The notes under the pieces are model-generated. The model was not told the origin of the DNA. It did not search any database and saw nothing but the letters and a program-made list of their open reading frames with translations. A DNA stretch of 64,000 nt from NCBI RefSeq assembly GCF_035046485.1, contig NC_085138.1:329340129-329404128 (forward strand), written 5' to 3'. Each line of letters opens with the position of its first letter. Position 1 is the stretch's first letter. Position numbers and translations under genes: made by a program. Origin of the DNA: Aedes albopictus (taxonomy: Eukaryota > Arthropoda > Insecta > Diptera > Culicidae). Below, piece by piece: positions 1-10,269 of the stretch.

Positions 1-71
1 TCAGAGCAATCCGCGAACTGTGCCGTATCATCTTCACCCAGTCTATCATCTTACGTCTATCAAATCGCAAT

Positions 72-296
72 CTACGCATCAACGTCTTGATGCTCTGTCA
101 CAAAGGGATTTCCCAAACTCTTTGACATCCGCATGTGCTTGTATAGAAGAAATGGTTTATAAGGTCTGCCGTGGGCAGACGATTGCATCATAGCTGCTCC
201 ACATACCTGCAGTCTGACGCCATTTTCGTCTAAAAATGAAAGATGATACTTTGTCTTCTTCTTCTTATTCTTGGCGTAATAACCTAACTGGAACAA
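72..296 (-). CDS. Unidentified 74-aa open frame, possible gene fragment
   Basis: This is an open minus-strand frame of 74 codons rich in Lys near its N terminus (an NKKKKTK run), followed by ordinary-looking mixed sequence. The composition is more protein-like than the satellite-derived frames elsewhere. The frame stops just after its last residues, although a neighbouring frame stays open toward the window edge, so a frameshifted remnant is possible. I recognise no family and assign no function. It could be a transposon-protein fragment, a host exon or chance. Confidence 0.2.
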   Translation of the reverse strand: MFQLGYYAKNKKKKTKYHLSFLDENGVRLQVCGAAMMQSSAHGRPYKPFLLYKHMRMSKSLGNPFVTEHQDVDA

Positions 297-535
297 AGCT
301 TGCTTCTCAACGTGTTCTATCAGCAGTTTTAAAGTTTAAGAGCTTCCTCTGTCAATGATCATTCTGCATTAGTTTAACGTGTGTCAAGTACTCATAAATT
401 CTACCCTCAAGAAAATGAAGGAAATTTCCATTACGAAAAGTTTCTGAATCGACTGGGAATGCAAGAAATCACTCTCAATTTGGTATAGCGAAATACCCGT
501 GTACTTCCCGCATCGGCTTTATTGGAGTAGTAACT

Positions 536-812
536 TTTTCTTCTTCTTCCTTCTTCTTCTTTTTGGCTTTATGCCCTCACTGTTACTTGGCCTGCCTCAC
601 TTCAACTTAGTGTTCTTTGAGCACTTCCACAGTTATTAATTGAAGGGCTTTCTTTGCCTGCCATTGCATGAATTTGTATGTATTGTGAGGCAAGTACAAT
701 GATACACATTGCCCAGGGAGTCGAGAAAATTTTCCCGACCGGAACTGGAACCGAACCCGCCGTCTCCGGATTGGCGATCCTAAGCCTTAACCACTAGGCA
801 AACTGGAGACCC
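536..812 (-). mobile_element. Feilai-type SINE, complete, with target-site duplication
   Basis: This is a tRNA-derived SINE of about 277 bp. Read on the minus strand, the head carries an A box (GCCTAGTGGTTAAGGC) and a B box (GGGTTCGGTTCCAG). These are followed by a unique body and an AAG-rich tail, seen as the TTCTTC run at its left edge. It is flanked by a 13-bp direct repeat, TGGAGTAGNAACT, at 523-535 and 813-825 with one mismatch. The structure and sequence match my recollection of the Aedes Feilai family. It would have been transcribed by Pol III and mobilised by a LINE in trans. Confidence 0.85.
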
Positions 813-825
813 TGGAGTAGGAACT

Positions 826-1790
826 ATGGGCAATCATTCAAGCTCAAACTTTTAGACTAAAGCTAATTCAGCTTTTATTTATAAAGAAAATGAGCAATTT
901 TTTATTTACTTGAAAACCTCTGCAGTTATTGATCTCACTCTTTACTGGAAAAGTCATCGAACTTATGTCCAATCGTGGGATGCTGTTTAACATTGCATTA
1001 TTGGGAGGATCATCACTATCTAGCTTGAAATTTATTAGTCATACTAACAATCTTCCGCGGGGCTGACATCGGCTGCACTTTGGAGGCGGATGGAAAGAAA
1101 TGCTACAGTTGACGTTTGAAAATGCCAACAACAGATACCGCACAAAACGATGATCCCTCCGGCTCCGCCCCGGACATACCGTGAGACCTCCTTTCGATAT
1201 TCAATTCCTATGAAAAGGCCCTTGAAATCAACCACTTAATAACTCCTCCCCGATCGATGCAATTTCCTCCGCGTTTTGTTCACCACCGCTGAGGGACCTT
1301 CGCGCCTAAACACCTTGGCCGGAGGAGCAATCAAATGTTTTTGCGTTGCTTCAATCTCCCCGCCCGATCAGAAGCGCCAGGCAGGCAGGCCCCTCGTGCA
1401 AACAATTTAATCGTTTCCAGCAGCCATCGGCACCGCCTTTGGTCGAATCTCCCACTGCACTCGGGCACGTAAAAAGTAAATAAAAATGTAACGCTTTAAT
1501 TTCACTGTTGTACCAAGAGCACCACGAAAAGAAAGAATCTGCACGCCATTCACCATCGTGTGTACCGTCGCCGCAACGCCGCCGTCGCAGCATCAGTCTA
1601 AGCCTTAGTTGGACTTACGGACGGAATTGCGGTTCTCGTCGTCGACGACGCGGCAGGCAAAAAGAGGGAACTTTGGAAGGTCGGTGGCATAAGTCGCACC
1701 GTCGTCACACAATGGGATCAGAGCGAGAAAAAAAAACGGTCAAATTTGAGAACTTTTTGACAGAAATTCACAGTTCATCACGTTTTTGAC
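826..1790. other. Unassigned non-repetitive stretch
   Basis: The first part is AT-rich. 1040-1700 is more GC-rich and contains short overlapping open frames on both strands. None has recognisable protein features, and no transposon termini were found. It could be unique intergenic or regulatory sequence of the host. Confidence 0.3.
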
Positions 1791-2320
1791 ATTGATTCGA
1801 AGAGGCGCAATCTGAGAAATTTTCTGAATTAATTCCCGGAGAAATTACCTAAAGAATCGTAGAACGAAATCCTACACGAATTCTTGAAGGAATTTCGTAA
1901 GTAATTTCTATAGAAATCCTTTGTGGAGTTCTCGGATTAATTGATTGAGTAATTTCGGAAGAAATCTCCGAAGAAATTCCATTCATCCCATTCTAGGCGT
2001 TTCTAGAGAAGTTTGTGGAATAATAACTAGAGTAATTACTAGAAGATCCATAGGAAGAATTCCTATTGAAATGTCTACAGAAATCCCTGGAGAATCTACG
2101 GAGAAATTCCTGAAAAAAATCTCTGGGAAAATATCTGCAGTAGTTCCTGTAGAAATATCAGCATAAACTAGTATGACCTCCTGGAGAACTCTCAGCCATT
2201 TCTAGATCAATCTCTGCAGGAATTCCGGAGTAAGAGCAAGAGAAATAACTGTAGTTATACCAAGAAGAAATTATGGAGAAATCCAATTAGGAATTCCCGG
2301 GGAAAATATATGAAACAAGC
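1790..2320. repeat. Degenerate 12-bp-period GGAATTCCT repeat
   Basis: Short units with a GAAATTCCTGGAG-like core recur roughly every 12 bp or a multiple of it, with much point divergence. The apparent open frame at 1945-2166 is a by-product of a period divisible by three. The same repeat class recurs at about 3.6, 10.3-13.8, 18.7, 22.4-24.5, 29.1, 33.0 and 35.4 kb. Confidence 0.7.
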
Positions 2321-2337
2321 CCTCCCAAGCAGAACAC

Positions 2338-2614
2338 TTCTTCTTCTTCTTCTTTATGGCTCTACGTCCCCACTGGGACTTGGCCTACCTCACTTCAACT
2401 TAGTGTTCTTTGAGCACTTCCACAGTTATTAATTGAAGGGCTTCCTTTGCCTGCAGGCATGCCATTGCATGAATTTGTATATTGTGAGGCAAGTACAATG
2501 ATACACTATGCCCAGGGAGTCGAGAAAATTTCCCCGACCTGAACAGGATTCGAACCCGCCGTCTCCGGATTGGCGATCCATAGCCTCAACCACTAGGCTA
2601 ACTGGAGACCCCCT
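2338..2614 (-). mobile_element. Feilai-type SINE, complete, with target-site duplication
   Basis: This is a second full copy of the SINE at 536-812, in the same orientation, with an intact B box (GGGTTCGAATCC on the minus strand) and a TTC-rich left edge. An 11-bp direct repeat, AAGCAGAACAC, lies at 2327-2337 and 2615-2625. The insertion sits at the edge of the 12-bp repeat field. Confidence 0.87.
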
Positions 2615-2721
2615 AAGCAGAACACATGTCGTAGAAAAGTTAAGGCAGCATAGGTTTTTGGTTACACAGCAGTTACAGTTATGTATTTCTTTCCCAATGC
2701 TACACACTACGAAAAAACCGT

Positions 2722-2779
2722 GTAAATTTGTGTCATTTTACGCCGACATATTACAGCGAGTAAACTGACACAAATTTAC
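2722..2779. repeat. Short hairpin-forming inverted repeat
   Basis: GTAAATTTGTGTCA at 2722-2735 is exactly complementary to 2766-2779. Pairing extends inward a further six bases with one mismatch. It may be part of a small unrecognised MITE. The flanking 2780-3590 shows no other assignable structure. Confidence 0.5.
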
Positions 2780-3599
2780 GTCTGCTATTACTTTTACATG
2801 ACACGCAATGATGCAATCCTACCTAGCAAATTTTTGAAAACATAACCTCAATTGAACCACTTCTTGAGACCTGTTTTATAAAACCGATGTTTCCATCCTG
2901 AATCCCTCCAAGGTTTTTCTCTGATGAATAATAGAAGAAATCTAAAAATTTATCTATATTTATTTGTGAATGCATCATTATTGTACATATTCAGAAAGCA
3001 CAAATTCACTAACAAAGACTGCATGCATCGCCTCAGCAGCAGAAGCGGGTGTTGCGTTGGTGGGGCTTGCCGTAATTTTAACTTCTTGACGACACGTATC
3101 GTATCAAGTGGATGGGTTACACAAATTTCACGCCAATCGGAAGCTGTTTTCACTGGATCCGCTCCATTTTTCACTTATTTCACAGCATTAAAAACTGGGA
3201 TCCAACTTTTGTCGCGTACGACAAATTGTAAACATTGTTGACGTCTGATCGATGCAACGCGACGATCGCGTCTTAGTTCATTTAGATAAGCATCATTCAG
3301 AACTGTAAAATAAATCATGTGCTGTAATTTTGATGTCTGCACACAAAAAATTGTCAAATCTGTCCTGAATAACAGCATTTTGGACTGAATTCACATCTGA
3401 GTCATCCTGGACATAAAAACAAGTCATTTTATAGTTTACGTCATTCATTATTATGTCAGATAATTTCATCGCGTCACCATGAAAAATGATAATTTCTTAG
3501 TGTGTATAATTACTTGACCATGACTCGTATGCAACAAAACCGTGAACTACCGTGACACTTTTGTGAGAATATGTGCTTCTTGGACTATAAAAGGATCAT

Positions 3600-4400
3600 G
3601 CAGAAACCTCCACAGGAATTCCTGGACAATGTGTTTGAGAAATTTCTGGAAAAAATAACTGAAGGCATCCATAGAGATTTTTCTAACAAATCCCCAGAGG
3701 GATTTACTTTTTTTTAATTTCTTTGTATTTGTGAATTTTAACCTAATGCTAATTCTTCACACAGAGGGATTTACGGAAAAATCCATGAATAAATCCCTGG
3801 TAGATTTTCTGGTAGAACTCGTGCAAGAATTTCTGGAGGGATTCTTAGAAAAAATCCTCAACTAATTCCTGGATAAATCCACAGAGAAGAATAATTCCTG
3901 GAAGGAATTATTGGAGAAATATCTTCAGATACTTGGAGATATCCCAAGAGTTCCAGTAGAAATGATTGGAAAGAGTCCTGCAGGAATCCGAGGCAAAACT
4001 TCTGGAGGTATGAAAAATTACTGAAAAAAATCTTCGAGATTCTTATAAATATCCCTGCACTTATTCCTGGAGAAATTTCTGGATGAATTGTTGGATGAAC
4101 ACCAACAGTAATTCCTGGAAGAATCCCAGCAGAAAATTTTGGAGGTGTCCCACTACGAATTCCTGAAGAGTGTCCATAAGGAAATCTTAAAAAAAAAACC
4201 AAGATGAATTTTGGTGAAATTTCTTCAAATTTCTTGAAAAAATCTTGGAGATATCCCTGGAGGAAATTTTGGACAAGTCAAATAAATAACCCTTGCAGAA
4301 ACTCCTTACGTAGTCTATCACAAAAATCTAAGCTTAAATTCCTGGAACAATTCCTGATAGTAGCCCTTGAAGCATCTCCGGAAAAAAAATTACAAATGTT
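3600..4400. repeat. Degenerate 12-bp-period repeat
   Basis: Recurring GGAATTCCTGGA / AAATTTCTGGA motifs are interrupted by an AT-rich piece near 3705-3765. The 114-aa minus frame and the 90-aa plus frame here read as low-complexity satellite translation, with recurrent Ile/Pro/Gly or Phe/Leu, not as genes. Confidence 0.65.
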
Positions 4401-4674
4401 GTATTATTCCATATTGGGACGAGATTCAGTTAAAGAAGTGAAGACCACTGCAATGTGGAACGAGCTCACCAATTAACAATCATCTATGCGCCTATTGTAA
4501 AACGGGCAATTGAACAAGCGCTTACGAAGAAACTAGAGCTGCCGTATCTATTTTCCCCCGCTTTGACGTGCACACTCACCGGAGCAACCATTAGATGACG
4601 CGAAAAGATGAAAACGAGTTATCACAAGTGAAAAATTAAATAAACAAACATCATGGAAAATGAAAAAAGCTTTA

Positions 4675-5639
4675 TACAGGGTGTTAGGTTCCTGAGTGCA
4701 AACTTTTTAAAGGGTGATAGAGGACCATAAATGGTGAAAAAAATGTTCTACGCATATGGTCAAATCTCAACCGTTACGTAGTTATTGAACTCCCCATGTT
4801 TTTTTTACTCTTAATGCCTTAACTGGCTATAATTTTCAAATGGTCAAACTTATCGCAGTTTATTTACCCTTATTCGAAAGATTATTGAATTTTCTATCAA
4901 ATGGAATCTTTGAACCGATTGGTTTAGTTAAATAACTAAGTTTTCTAGAGCAAATAGCTCAAAAGTAGTGTGTTTTAATTGGTTTTTGTCAATTATCTTT
5001 AAAAAAAATGCGTAATAAATTAAAATTCTTTCTTTGACAAAGTTGTGGCCCCTGTTCCACTCTACAGTTCGTTCTTTGATACAAAACTTCTATCTCTTAT
5101 CGTTTTCTTGCAATTTTGTTTTAAACGTCGCATTTCAGATCATAAATTTGCAATCGTCATGGTAAGCACTTTTTTGCGCACTGTGCCGCACATTTAAATC
5201 AAAATTGCAAGAAAACGATAAGAGTTAGAAGTTTGACGTCAAAGAACAAATTGTAGCGTGGAACAGGGACCACAACTTTGCCAAAGAAAGAATTTTAATT
5301 TATTACGCATGTTTCAAAGATAATTGACAAAAACCAATTAAAACACACTATTTTTAGCTATTCAGCTCTAGAAAACTTAGTTATTTAACTGAACCAATCG
5401 GTTCAAAGATGCCATTTGATAGAAAATTCAATAATCTTTCGAATAAGGGTTAAAAACTGCGATAAGTTTGACCATTTTCAAGTTATAGCCAGGTAAGGCA
5501 ATAAGAGTCAAAAACAAGGGAAGTTCAATAACTACGTAACGGTTTAGTTTTGACCATATGCGTAGAACAATTTTGTTCGCCATTTATGGTCCTCTATCAC
5601 CCTTTAAACAGTTTGCACTCAGGAACCTAACACCCTGTA
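4675..5639. mobile_element. Fold-back element with ~450-bp inverted arms, TA-flanked
   Basis: The element begins TACAGGGTGTTAGG and ends with the exact complement. The flanking dinucleotide is TA at 4673-4674 and 5640-5641, as for Tc1/mariner-type insertions. The two arms (about 4675-5125 and 5189-5639) are complementary over almost their whole length with scattered mismatches, leaving a ~60-nt centre around 5157. There is no transposase frame, so it would be non-autonomous. Assignment to Tc1/mariner rests on the TA duplication alone. Confidence 0.85.
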
Positions 5640-5641
5640 TA

Positions 5642-6290
5642 TTGCATTATTTTTACTTTATATTAGATAGACAGAAGCTAAAAATTGTAAGAAGATGAAG
5701 AGATTTTTTTTAAATTTTATTTTTATGTATTTTAGCTTATGCCAATTCTACACTTTACAATGAGTGGGTTTTCCAAATGTCTAAGAAAAAGTGTACTTTT
5801 AACTCTTAACAAATTTAAGAGTTCTCATGAGCCAAAGTAATACAATTTCCTCGTCAATCATTCAACACTACCCAAATATTGTAAGATTTCTGAAAATCGT
5901 TTTGTAAATTAAACTTGAGTAATTCTCGCTCGATTTTAAAAACTGATTTAGAATCGTATTGAACCGATTTATTTGCAAAATTTTACATATTATCCATTTA
6001 AACAATTAATAGAAAAAAAGTGTCGCTAATAAAACTGTCGGTAATAAATGCTCAAAATGTTATTAAACTCGATTCACTGGTTTGGGAGATATGACAGTTC
6101 AAAATTTAGTTGTATAAAAAATAGTGTTTTACGAGAACAGTTCTAGCTTCACAAAAGATTAACCAAATTTGTGCCACAGTAATTTGTAACAATGACAAAC
6201 AGGCAAAATTTAAGGATTTTATTACACTCTATGAAAAGATAGAGATTGTTGAGCTTTTTTACGGGAAAGTTGAGAAAGTTGCTGATCCTT
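5642..6290. other. AT-rich stretch with no recognised feature
   Basis: AT-rich sequence without substantial open frames, repeats or element termini that I could identify. Confidence 0.4.
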
Positions 6291-6299
6291 AATATTTTA

Positions 6300-7740
6300 G
6301 CCAGCCCCCGTTCAGGGATGCTCCGGTTGGTTTCAGAGGCGTTACAGAGGTGTTCCAGAGTATTTCAGTGGTGCTCCAGGGGTTTTCACGGGGTTTCAGG
6401 GGATCTTACTGAAGGTTTCAGTGTTGTTGAAAGGATTTTCAAGAGGCTTTAGGAGCGTACCAGGTGATTTCAGTGTCGTTTAAAGAGTATTCCAGGGAGT
6501 TTAATAGTATTCCAAGAGATTTCAGGGTTATTCATGGGTTTTCAAGAAGATTCATGGGCGTTCCAGGGAATTTTAAGGGTTTTCAAAGTGTTGCGTACAG
6601 ATGTGGTACGTTTGGTGTTAGTGAAACCGGCAACACTGAAGCAAGGTAGACGACTACAAGCGCCGGCACTGCAAATAATCGATCGGTTGGGCAGTGTAAT
6701 TCAGTTCGTGCGCCCGGTAGGAACTGCACTGCGGTTAGGATTAATTGTCTGTCTCGTGAACGGATACTAGATAGTAAGATGGTAAATGAAATGTAATCTA
6801 TTATAATGTAATTAATATTCAATAAAATTGCAGTATTGAAGCTGCTTCAAGTGAAAGCTGCTGGCGATATGGTTTCCTGGTTCCGAGAGCGACTGACGTC
6901 CTAACACAAAGAGTTTCAGGGGTGTTCCAAGGGGTTTCAGGGTTGTTTCAAAGGGGTTTCAGGAGCGTTACAATTACATTCAAGGGCTTTCAGGTGCGTT
7001 GCATTGAATTTTAGGATGTATTCAATGGATTTGAGGGGTGATCCAGGGCGTGTCAGGGGCAATACATGGGGTGTCAGGAACGTGCCATGTGTTTCAATAG
7101 ATTTCAGGGCCGTTTCCGGGGGTTCAGGGGTGATGATGGGGGTGTCAGGGTCGTTCCAGAGGTTTAAAGGGGTCTTTTAGAGGGTTTGAGGGGTTGCTTA
7201 GAAGTTTTCAAGTGGTTTCAGGGGCGTTCCATGGCGTTTCAAGGGCGTCAGAAAGTTTAAGGGTGTACTGTGAGATTTTAAAAGAGTTTCAGGAGTGTCA
7301 GGGTATTTCAGGGGCGTTACAAGGGTTTTGAGGACCTACAATACTTTTTGAAGGGGTTTCTGGGGAGTTTCAAGAGAATTCAGGAGTGTTCCAGGGAGTT
7401 TTAAGGGATTTCAAGGGGTTTCAAGGGTGTTCTAGGGGGTTTCGGGGTGTTCAACGAGTTTTTAAAGAGTTTCAGAGTCAATTCATGGGATTCAGGGGGC
7501 CTTCCGGGGAGTTTTTATTGGTACTCCAGAAGTGTGCCTGTGGGTTTTAGGAACGTTCCAGGGATTTACAAGGGGTTTCTGGAGTGTTTCAGGGGGTTAC
7601 ATTGCGCTCCAGGGTGTTTCAAGGATTTCAGGGCGTTCCATGAGTGTTCGAGGGAATCTCAATGTTTATGACATACCAGCAAATCTGGTAAATGCCAGTA
7701 AAGGGCAACATATATCAGTGTAATCTCAATGAGTTTCAGG
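6300..7740. repeat. Degenerate GTTTCAGGGGTGTTCCAGGG-type repeat field
   Basis: Short, imperfect units of TTTCAGGGG and GTTCCAGGG alternate for about 1.4 kb, interrupted by a solo LTR at 6589-6906. The same class reappears at 48.17-48.31 and 52.69-52.80 kb, and in reverse complement at 46.2-46.8 and 52.88-53.02 kb. Open frames inside it are satellite translations. Confidence 0.75.
6589..6906 (+). mobile_element. Solo LTR with 5-bp target-site duplication
   Basis: A 318-bp segment unrelated to the surrounding repeat begins TGTTG and ends TAACA, the inverted termini expected of a long terminal repeat. It is flanked by CAAAG at 6584-6588 and 6907-6911. A polyadenylation hexamer AATAAA lies at 6821-6826, in the position expected within an LTR read on the plus strand. 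The 5-bp duplication and TGTTG start fit BEL/Pao or Gypsy elements, and I cannot choose between them. Recombination between the two LTRs of a former provirus-like insertion is the usual origin. Confidence 0.75.
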
Positions 7741-8255
7741 AAGATAAAGGGCATTCCAAAGGGTTTCAAGTGCAATCAGAAGAGCTCCAAATTCGTTTCA
7801 AGATGTTCAAGATTCCCAGAAAAGCCTCGAAACGCATTTGAAACATACCTAAAAACCCCTTGGAAACAAATTATCATTTTTTTATGGATGAAGGTCTACG
7901 AGCTATGTCCGGTTATGTTCTTATGGCTAATAGAGGCCAAATGTACCTGTACACCATCACAGTTGTCTCGGAATTCAATTTGCTGTTACTTTCAAAAAGT
8001 GCATCAAATTTCAACTGTCGGCAGTAGCTGATCAACTTATTGATATGAATGATTTAAATACAGACAAGATCAGGCCATTCTAAACGATTATAGAGCGACT
8101 TTATTAAAAAACATATTGCCGTATTAGTTGAAAACCAGCATTAGTTCAACTGCCAATTTTTCGATTCTTGCTTAGGCTTACTAAGCTAAGTGGAACTTGC
8201 AACGTTTGATTTCTCTAAACCAATTGAGATTTGAATCATGAAAAGAAATCCACGT
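7741..8255. other. Unassigned stretch
   Basis: Mixed sequence after the repeat field. A motif near 7675-7715 (CCAGCAAATCTGGTAAATGC) is shared with the terminus of the small element at 18.4 kb and may be a solo terminus. No genes are recognised. Confidence 0.3.
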
Positions 8256-8345
8256 GACCCGATGGGAATCGAACCCACAACTCCCAATTTGCTAAACGGC
8301 TACTTCATTCCTCCAAGCTATGGAGCCACTTGACCATGTCCGTCC
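8255..8345 (-). mobile_element. tRNA-like SINE head
   Basis: The minus strand shows an A-box-like TGGTCAAGTGGCT (about 8324-8336) and a perfect B box GGTTCGATTCC (8265-8275), with tRNA-like spacing. No complete cloverleaf is evident, so a SINE head is more likely than a functional tRNA. The body probably runs left to about 8160, but no target duplication was found. Confidence 0.5.
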
Positions 8346-9249
8346 CCTGAAGGAACAGAATTGATCTCCATTCCACTCAGGGCCGGATGTAGGGGGGAGC
8401 CCGCAATCTCTGTGAAATGGTACACACCTGCTACATATTCTATACTGGCTTACTGTATTGTCATTTGTGAGGAATATGTAAGGCCGCCACCAGGAATCGA
8501 TTTCAAACACGAAGTAATTTGTAGTTTCTTTGAAACAAAGCCGCAATTTTACGAAATTCAGAGTTTAAATGTACCTAACTGACAAGCTGAAAGTTTTGTG
8601 TGCTTCTAATGCAACTCATTCAAACCAAATCTTCACATTTTGGATAATATTGAAGGTGCTGCTAGGGGGTAGTTGCAATGGAATGTCTGTCAGCGGTTCC
8701 TCCAAAGAGTCTAAAAGGAACTTCTTCTTCTTCTTTTTTTTTCTTTTTTCTTCTTCTTCTTCTTTATGGCTTGACGTTCGCATTGGAACTTGGCCTGCCT
8801 CTCTTCAACTTAGTGTTCTTAGAGCACTTCCACAGTTATTAACACTCCAAATACCGTGATCAGAAAAAAGTGGGAACTTTAACTTTGAGCAGCTCGTTCT
8901 CAGCCGCTTGTGAATCGATTTTCAATTTTTTTTCAGGGATCTTTGACCCAACATGTCTACTTCTATTTCATACAAAATTCATGTTTTTAGGGATGCTCAG
9001 TTTTTCTCCAGAATAGCGTGAGTCAGGAACGTTTTTAAAAAACCTCATGATTTTCGATTTGCATGCTAAATTTTAGCGGTGACCACGAAAAATGACTAGA
9101 AATCGGCATATATTTTGAAAAGGCATAATGTAGAGGTAGTATGAGATTTGCATAGCTATCTTGAACATCCCTAGCCACAAATAAACGCAGCTCTCGACCA
9201 GAAAATACTCCAGTGCCCTTGATAAGCATCCTAGAGAGTTGGAGTCTTC

Positions 9250-9860
9250 AGCAAAGTGTTATATATTGAGTGGTACTACACTCTTACGTCTTCGGTTTTG
9301 ATCTAGATCTGCTGTAAGTGATCTAGATAAGTTTTATTTTTCTATATGACTCTCTAGAACTCTCGAAATACATCCTAGATGGTTGAAGTCTTCGGCAAAG
9401 TTCTCTGGATTGGTCGGCACTCCACTTTTACGTCTCCGGATAGTTTTGTTTTCTATATGACTCTCTAGAACTCTCGATATGCATCCTAGAGGGTCGCAGT
9501 CTTTGATTAAGTGCTCGGGATTGGTTGGTACTACATTTTTACGTTACAGTTTTTGTCTAGATCTACTGTAACTGATCTAGATCAGTTTTATCTTTCAAAA
9601 TAGCTCTCTATTGCTCTGGATAAACACTCTGAAGGGTCGGAACCTTTGACAAAGTGCTTTGGATGGGTTGGTACTACTTTTTTACGTCTTCGGTTTCGAT
9701 CTAGATCTGATCCGGAATATTTTCGTTCTGAGTATCTTTCAGTGGTTCTGAAGATGTATTCTAGAGCATTGGAGACTTCGACAAAGTGCTTTAGATCGAT
9801 TCGCGAAACATTTCCGCATCTTCGGTTTTTATCTTAGATCAGTTATGGCAGATTATGCAC
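9250..9860 (-). repeat. Left-arm subrepeats of ~142 bp
   Basis: About four tandem units, each containing GATCTAGATC, CTCTCTAGAACTCTCG and a GGTTGGTACTACA block. The TACTAC-type landmarks fall near 9271, 9411, 9524 and 9667. They are inverted relative to the right-arm units, and there are fewer copies on this side. Confidence 0.7.
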
Positions 9861-10113
9861 GAATACGGATTCCCAGGTAAACTGACATGATTGATCAAGG
9901 CATGGATCGAGTGATGTGCGTAGTTCGAGTATCATGGACACTCTCGAGTCGTTTCGAATCTCGCAGAGAATTACGTCAAGGTGATGGTCTTTCGTGCTTG
10001 CTGTTTAACATTGCTTTGGAGGGTGTAATTAGGAGAGCGGGGATAAACACGAGTGGTACGATTTTCACGAAGTCCGTTCAGCTGCTTGGTTTCGCCGACA
10101 ATGTTGATAGGGT
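9841..10113 (+). pseudogene. RTE-clade reverse transcriptase fragment captured in the fold-back element
   Basis: A ~270-bp piece corresponds to part of the polymerase domain of the RTE copy at 26.5-26.8 kb, from just after motif A through motif B (RQGDGLSCLLFN) to the catalytic box, where FADD reads FADN. It is broken at both ends and carries substitutions and at least one frame disruption upstream. It lies just inside the left arm of the giant element and cannot be functional. Confidence 0.8.
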
Positions 10114-10269
10114 ATTGATTTCCTTGTAGGCATGTGCCCCCCCTGGCCGACAGACTTTTTTTTTATTTGAGCCGACACAAAGATTATCAATAATTCAAGA
10201 GTTCCAGCAAAAATATAAAAAAAACTATTCTCTAGACTACTCTTTTTTTTACAGACACTTCTGCATAGA

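Noticed and set aside
9035..9229. 64-aa frame repeated at 15385-15579 as a conserved small protein
   Set aside because: The duplicate is explained by the inverted arms of the fold-back element; there is no independent sign of coding.
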